A program made the translations under genes and the position numbers. A stretch of 7,028 nucleotides of DNA from Acidimicrobiia bacterium (GTDB lineage Bacteria; Actinomycetota; Acidimicrobiia; Spongiisociales; JAHEDJ01): the NCBI GenBank assembly GCA_030598025.1, contig JAUVQS010000080.1, positions 1 to 7,028 on the forward strand, in the 5' to 3' direction. The stretch's first letter is position 1; every line of letters begins with the position of its first letter. Below are positions 6,349 to 7,028 of the stretch, piece after piece. The notes under the pieces are model-generated. The model ran no database searches, had not been told where the DNA came from, and saw only the letters and a list, made by a program, of their open reading frames with translations.

Positions 6349-6460
6349 AGGTTTCTCAGCAATACTGTTGTCCCCGACGCGCCACAGCAGTGCCGAGAAA
6401 GAGGCGGCAGGTTTCTCAGCAATACTGCTGTCCCCCACGCGCCACAGCAGTGCCGAGAAA
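6349..6460. repeat. Two tandem copies of a 52-bp imperfect palindrome (REP/MITE-like)
   Basis: Copy A (6349-6400) and copy B (6409-6460) are direct repeats with 50 of 52 identical bases, separated by 8 bp (period 60). Each copy is itself an inverted repeat. Read on the minus strand, the left arm TTTCTCGGCACTGCTGT pairs with a right arm that ends in TGCTGAGAAA and carries a 3-nt bulge (TAT), around a GC-rich loop of about 12 nt. The two differences are at 6368/6428 (T/C, in the stem) and 6376/6436 (G/C, in the loop). No U-tract follows either hairpin. The element fills most of the leuS to PH-gene spacer. It could be a REP-like palindrome pair, an attenuator or mRNA-end structure, or a remnant of a mobile repeat. 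Confidence 0.85.
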
Positions 6461-6475
6461 AACGTCGGGAACACG

Positions 6476-7028
6476 TCAGGCGACGACGATGTTGACGAGT
6501 TTCGGGGGGCGGGTGATCACCTTGCGGACGGCCTTGCCGTCCGTCCACTGAGCTACACGCTCAGACGCTCGAGCCAGCGCTTCGGCGTCTTCGGCAGAGA
6601 TGCCGGCGTCGACCTCAACCCGATCCCGTACCTTGCCGTTGACCTGGATGACCATCGTCACCGTGTCTTCCCTGGCGGCGTCCAAATCGGCCTCGGGCCA
6701 CGTCTGAATGTGAATCGAGCCCGCATGGCCGGTTACTCGCCACAACTCCTCGGTCACATGGGGAGCAATGGGGGCCAGCAGCTTCAGGAGAGCGTCCCGC
6801 GCCTCCGTCCAGACTTCATCCGACACGTTTGCCGAGCGCAGCGCGTCGAGCATCTCGTTGCGCATCGTCATCAGCGCGGCAACGGCGGTGTTCCACTTGA
6901 AGTCCACCATGTCGCCGTCGACCTTTGCAATCGTCTGGTGAACCCGACGTCGCAGCGTATTTGAGGCATCATCCGACATATTCTCGATCCGATATTCGGC
7001 GGTCCCCAGTTTCCAGACATCATCAATG
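6476..7028 (-). CDS. leuS: Leucyl-tRNA synthetase, C-terminal 183 residues (runs off right edge)
   Basis: The open frame enters at base 7027 with no stop and ends at TGA 6478-6476. It covers the anticodon-binding helical domain and the C-terminal domain of class Ia LeuRS. Recognisable pieces are LRRRVHQTIAKVDGDMVDF (start of the helical bundle), KWNTAVAALM, LLAPIAPHVTEELWR, the short IHIQTWPEAD stretch before the C-terminal domain, and VIQVNGKVRDRVEV, with the usual end VRKVITRPPKLVNIVV. These match bacterial LeuRS closely. The enzyme attaches leucine to tRNA-Leu in the cytoplasm; the catalytic core, CP1 editing domain and KMSKS lie beyond the window. The frame is open upstream of the ATG at 6979 and translates as LeuRS-like sequence, so that ATG is internal. 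Confidence 0.96.
   Translation of the reverse strand, partial: IDDVWKLGTAEYRIENMSDDASNTLRRRVHQTIAKVDGDMVDFKWNTAVAALMTMRNEMLDALRSANVSDEVWTEARDALLKLLAPIAPHVTEELWRVTGHAGSIHIQTWPEADLDAAREDTVTMVIQVNGKVRDRVEVDAGISAEDAEALARASERVAQWTDGKAVRKVITRPPKLVNIVVA

Noticed and set aside
6349..6460. CRISPR array
   Set aside because: There are only two repeats of 52 bp with an 8-bp spacer; the geometry is wrong and no cas genes are seen.
6349..6460. Standard rho-independent terminator of leuS
   Set aside because: Neither hairpin is followed by a U-tract on the minus strand; the base runs lie before the stems instead. Other termination or processing roles remain possible.
6076..6474. Minus-strand reading frame with a tandem 20-residue repeat (FSALLWRVGDSSIAEKP and a near copy)
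   Set aside because: The 60-bp DNA period is a multiple of three, so the repeat looks like a protein repeat in several frames on both strands. The frame then runs through the PH gene out of frame, and no RBS is present. The DNA palindrome explains it better.
6312..6964. Plus-strand frames across the palindromes and the leuS end
   Set aside because: They are antisense to a clear leuS 3' end and are kept open by GC-rich codon bias and the 60-bp period; no family resemblance.
6476..6979. A complete small gene starting at ATG 6979
   Set aside because: The frame stays open to the window edge and encodes LeuRS sequence upstream; the ATG is internal.

Overview
The window is a GC-rich stretch of ordinary-looking bacterial chromosome. 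GTG starts are frequent (comEA, comEC, lgt and the PH-domain gene). The gene set (leuS, a CFP6-like PH-domain membrane protein, an actinobacterial-style Lgt, comEA-comEC) and three starts that look leaderless point to a high-GC actinobacterium. An acidimicrobial-type lineage is possible, but that is an inference from gene content and style; nothing here fixes the genus.

Layout from left to right: (1) 1-405, minus strand, the N-terminal part of an unrecognised exported or membrane-anchored protein that runs off the left edge. (2) 406-482, a 77-bp divergent spacer with two candidate promoters and a small palindrome. (3) 483-1352, plus strand, a four-TM protein with a degenerate GGDEF domain that converges on and overlaps the comEC 3' end by 15 bp. 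(4) 4093 down to 1338, minus strand, the DNA-uptake pair comEA-comEC, joined by a GTGA overlap. (5) 4169-4972, plus strand, a complete PPK2 polyphosphate:nucleotide phosphotransferase, divergent from comEA. (6) 4974-5029, eight perfect 7-nt tandem units in the convergent gap between ppk2 and lgt. (7) 6329 down to 5042, minus strand, a small PH-domain membrane protein followed by lgt. (8) 6349-6460, two copies of a 52-bp imperfect palindrome in direct tandem (60-bp period). (9) 6476 to the right edge, minus strand, the C-terminal end of leuS.

Functionally, ComEA (periplasmic or surface DNA receptor) and ComEC (inner-membrane ssDNA channel with a metallo-beta-lactamase-fold domain) form a DNA-uptake module with all expected motifs intact. 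Lgt lipidates prolipoproteins, LeuRS charges tRNA-Leu, and PPK2 moves phosphate from polyphosphate to nucleotides. The leuS ... comEA-comEC order is familiar from other actinobacteria; here PH-lgt and an inverted ppk2 lie between them.

I do not see a clearly new multi-gene system. The parts most worth a second look are the tandem palindromes between leuS and the PH gene, the heptanucleotide array, the degenerate GGDEF protein that keeps an RxxD motif, and the recurring promoter-like hexamer placed exactly 6 nt upstream of three start codons.
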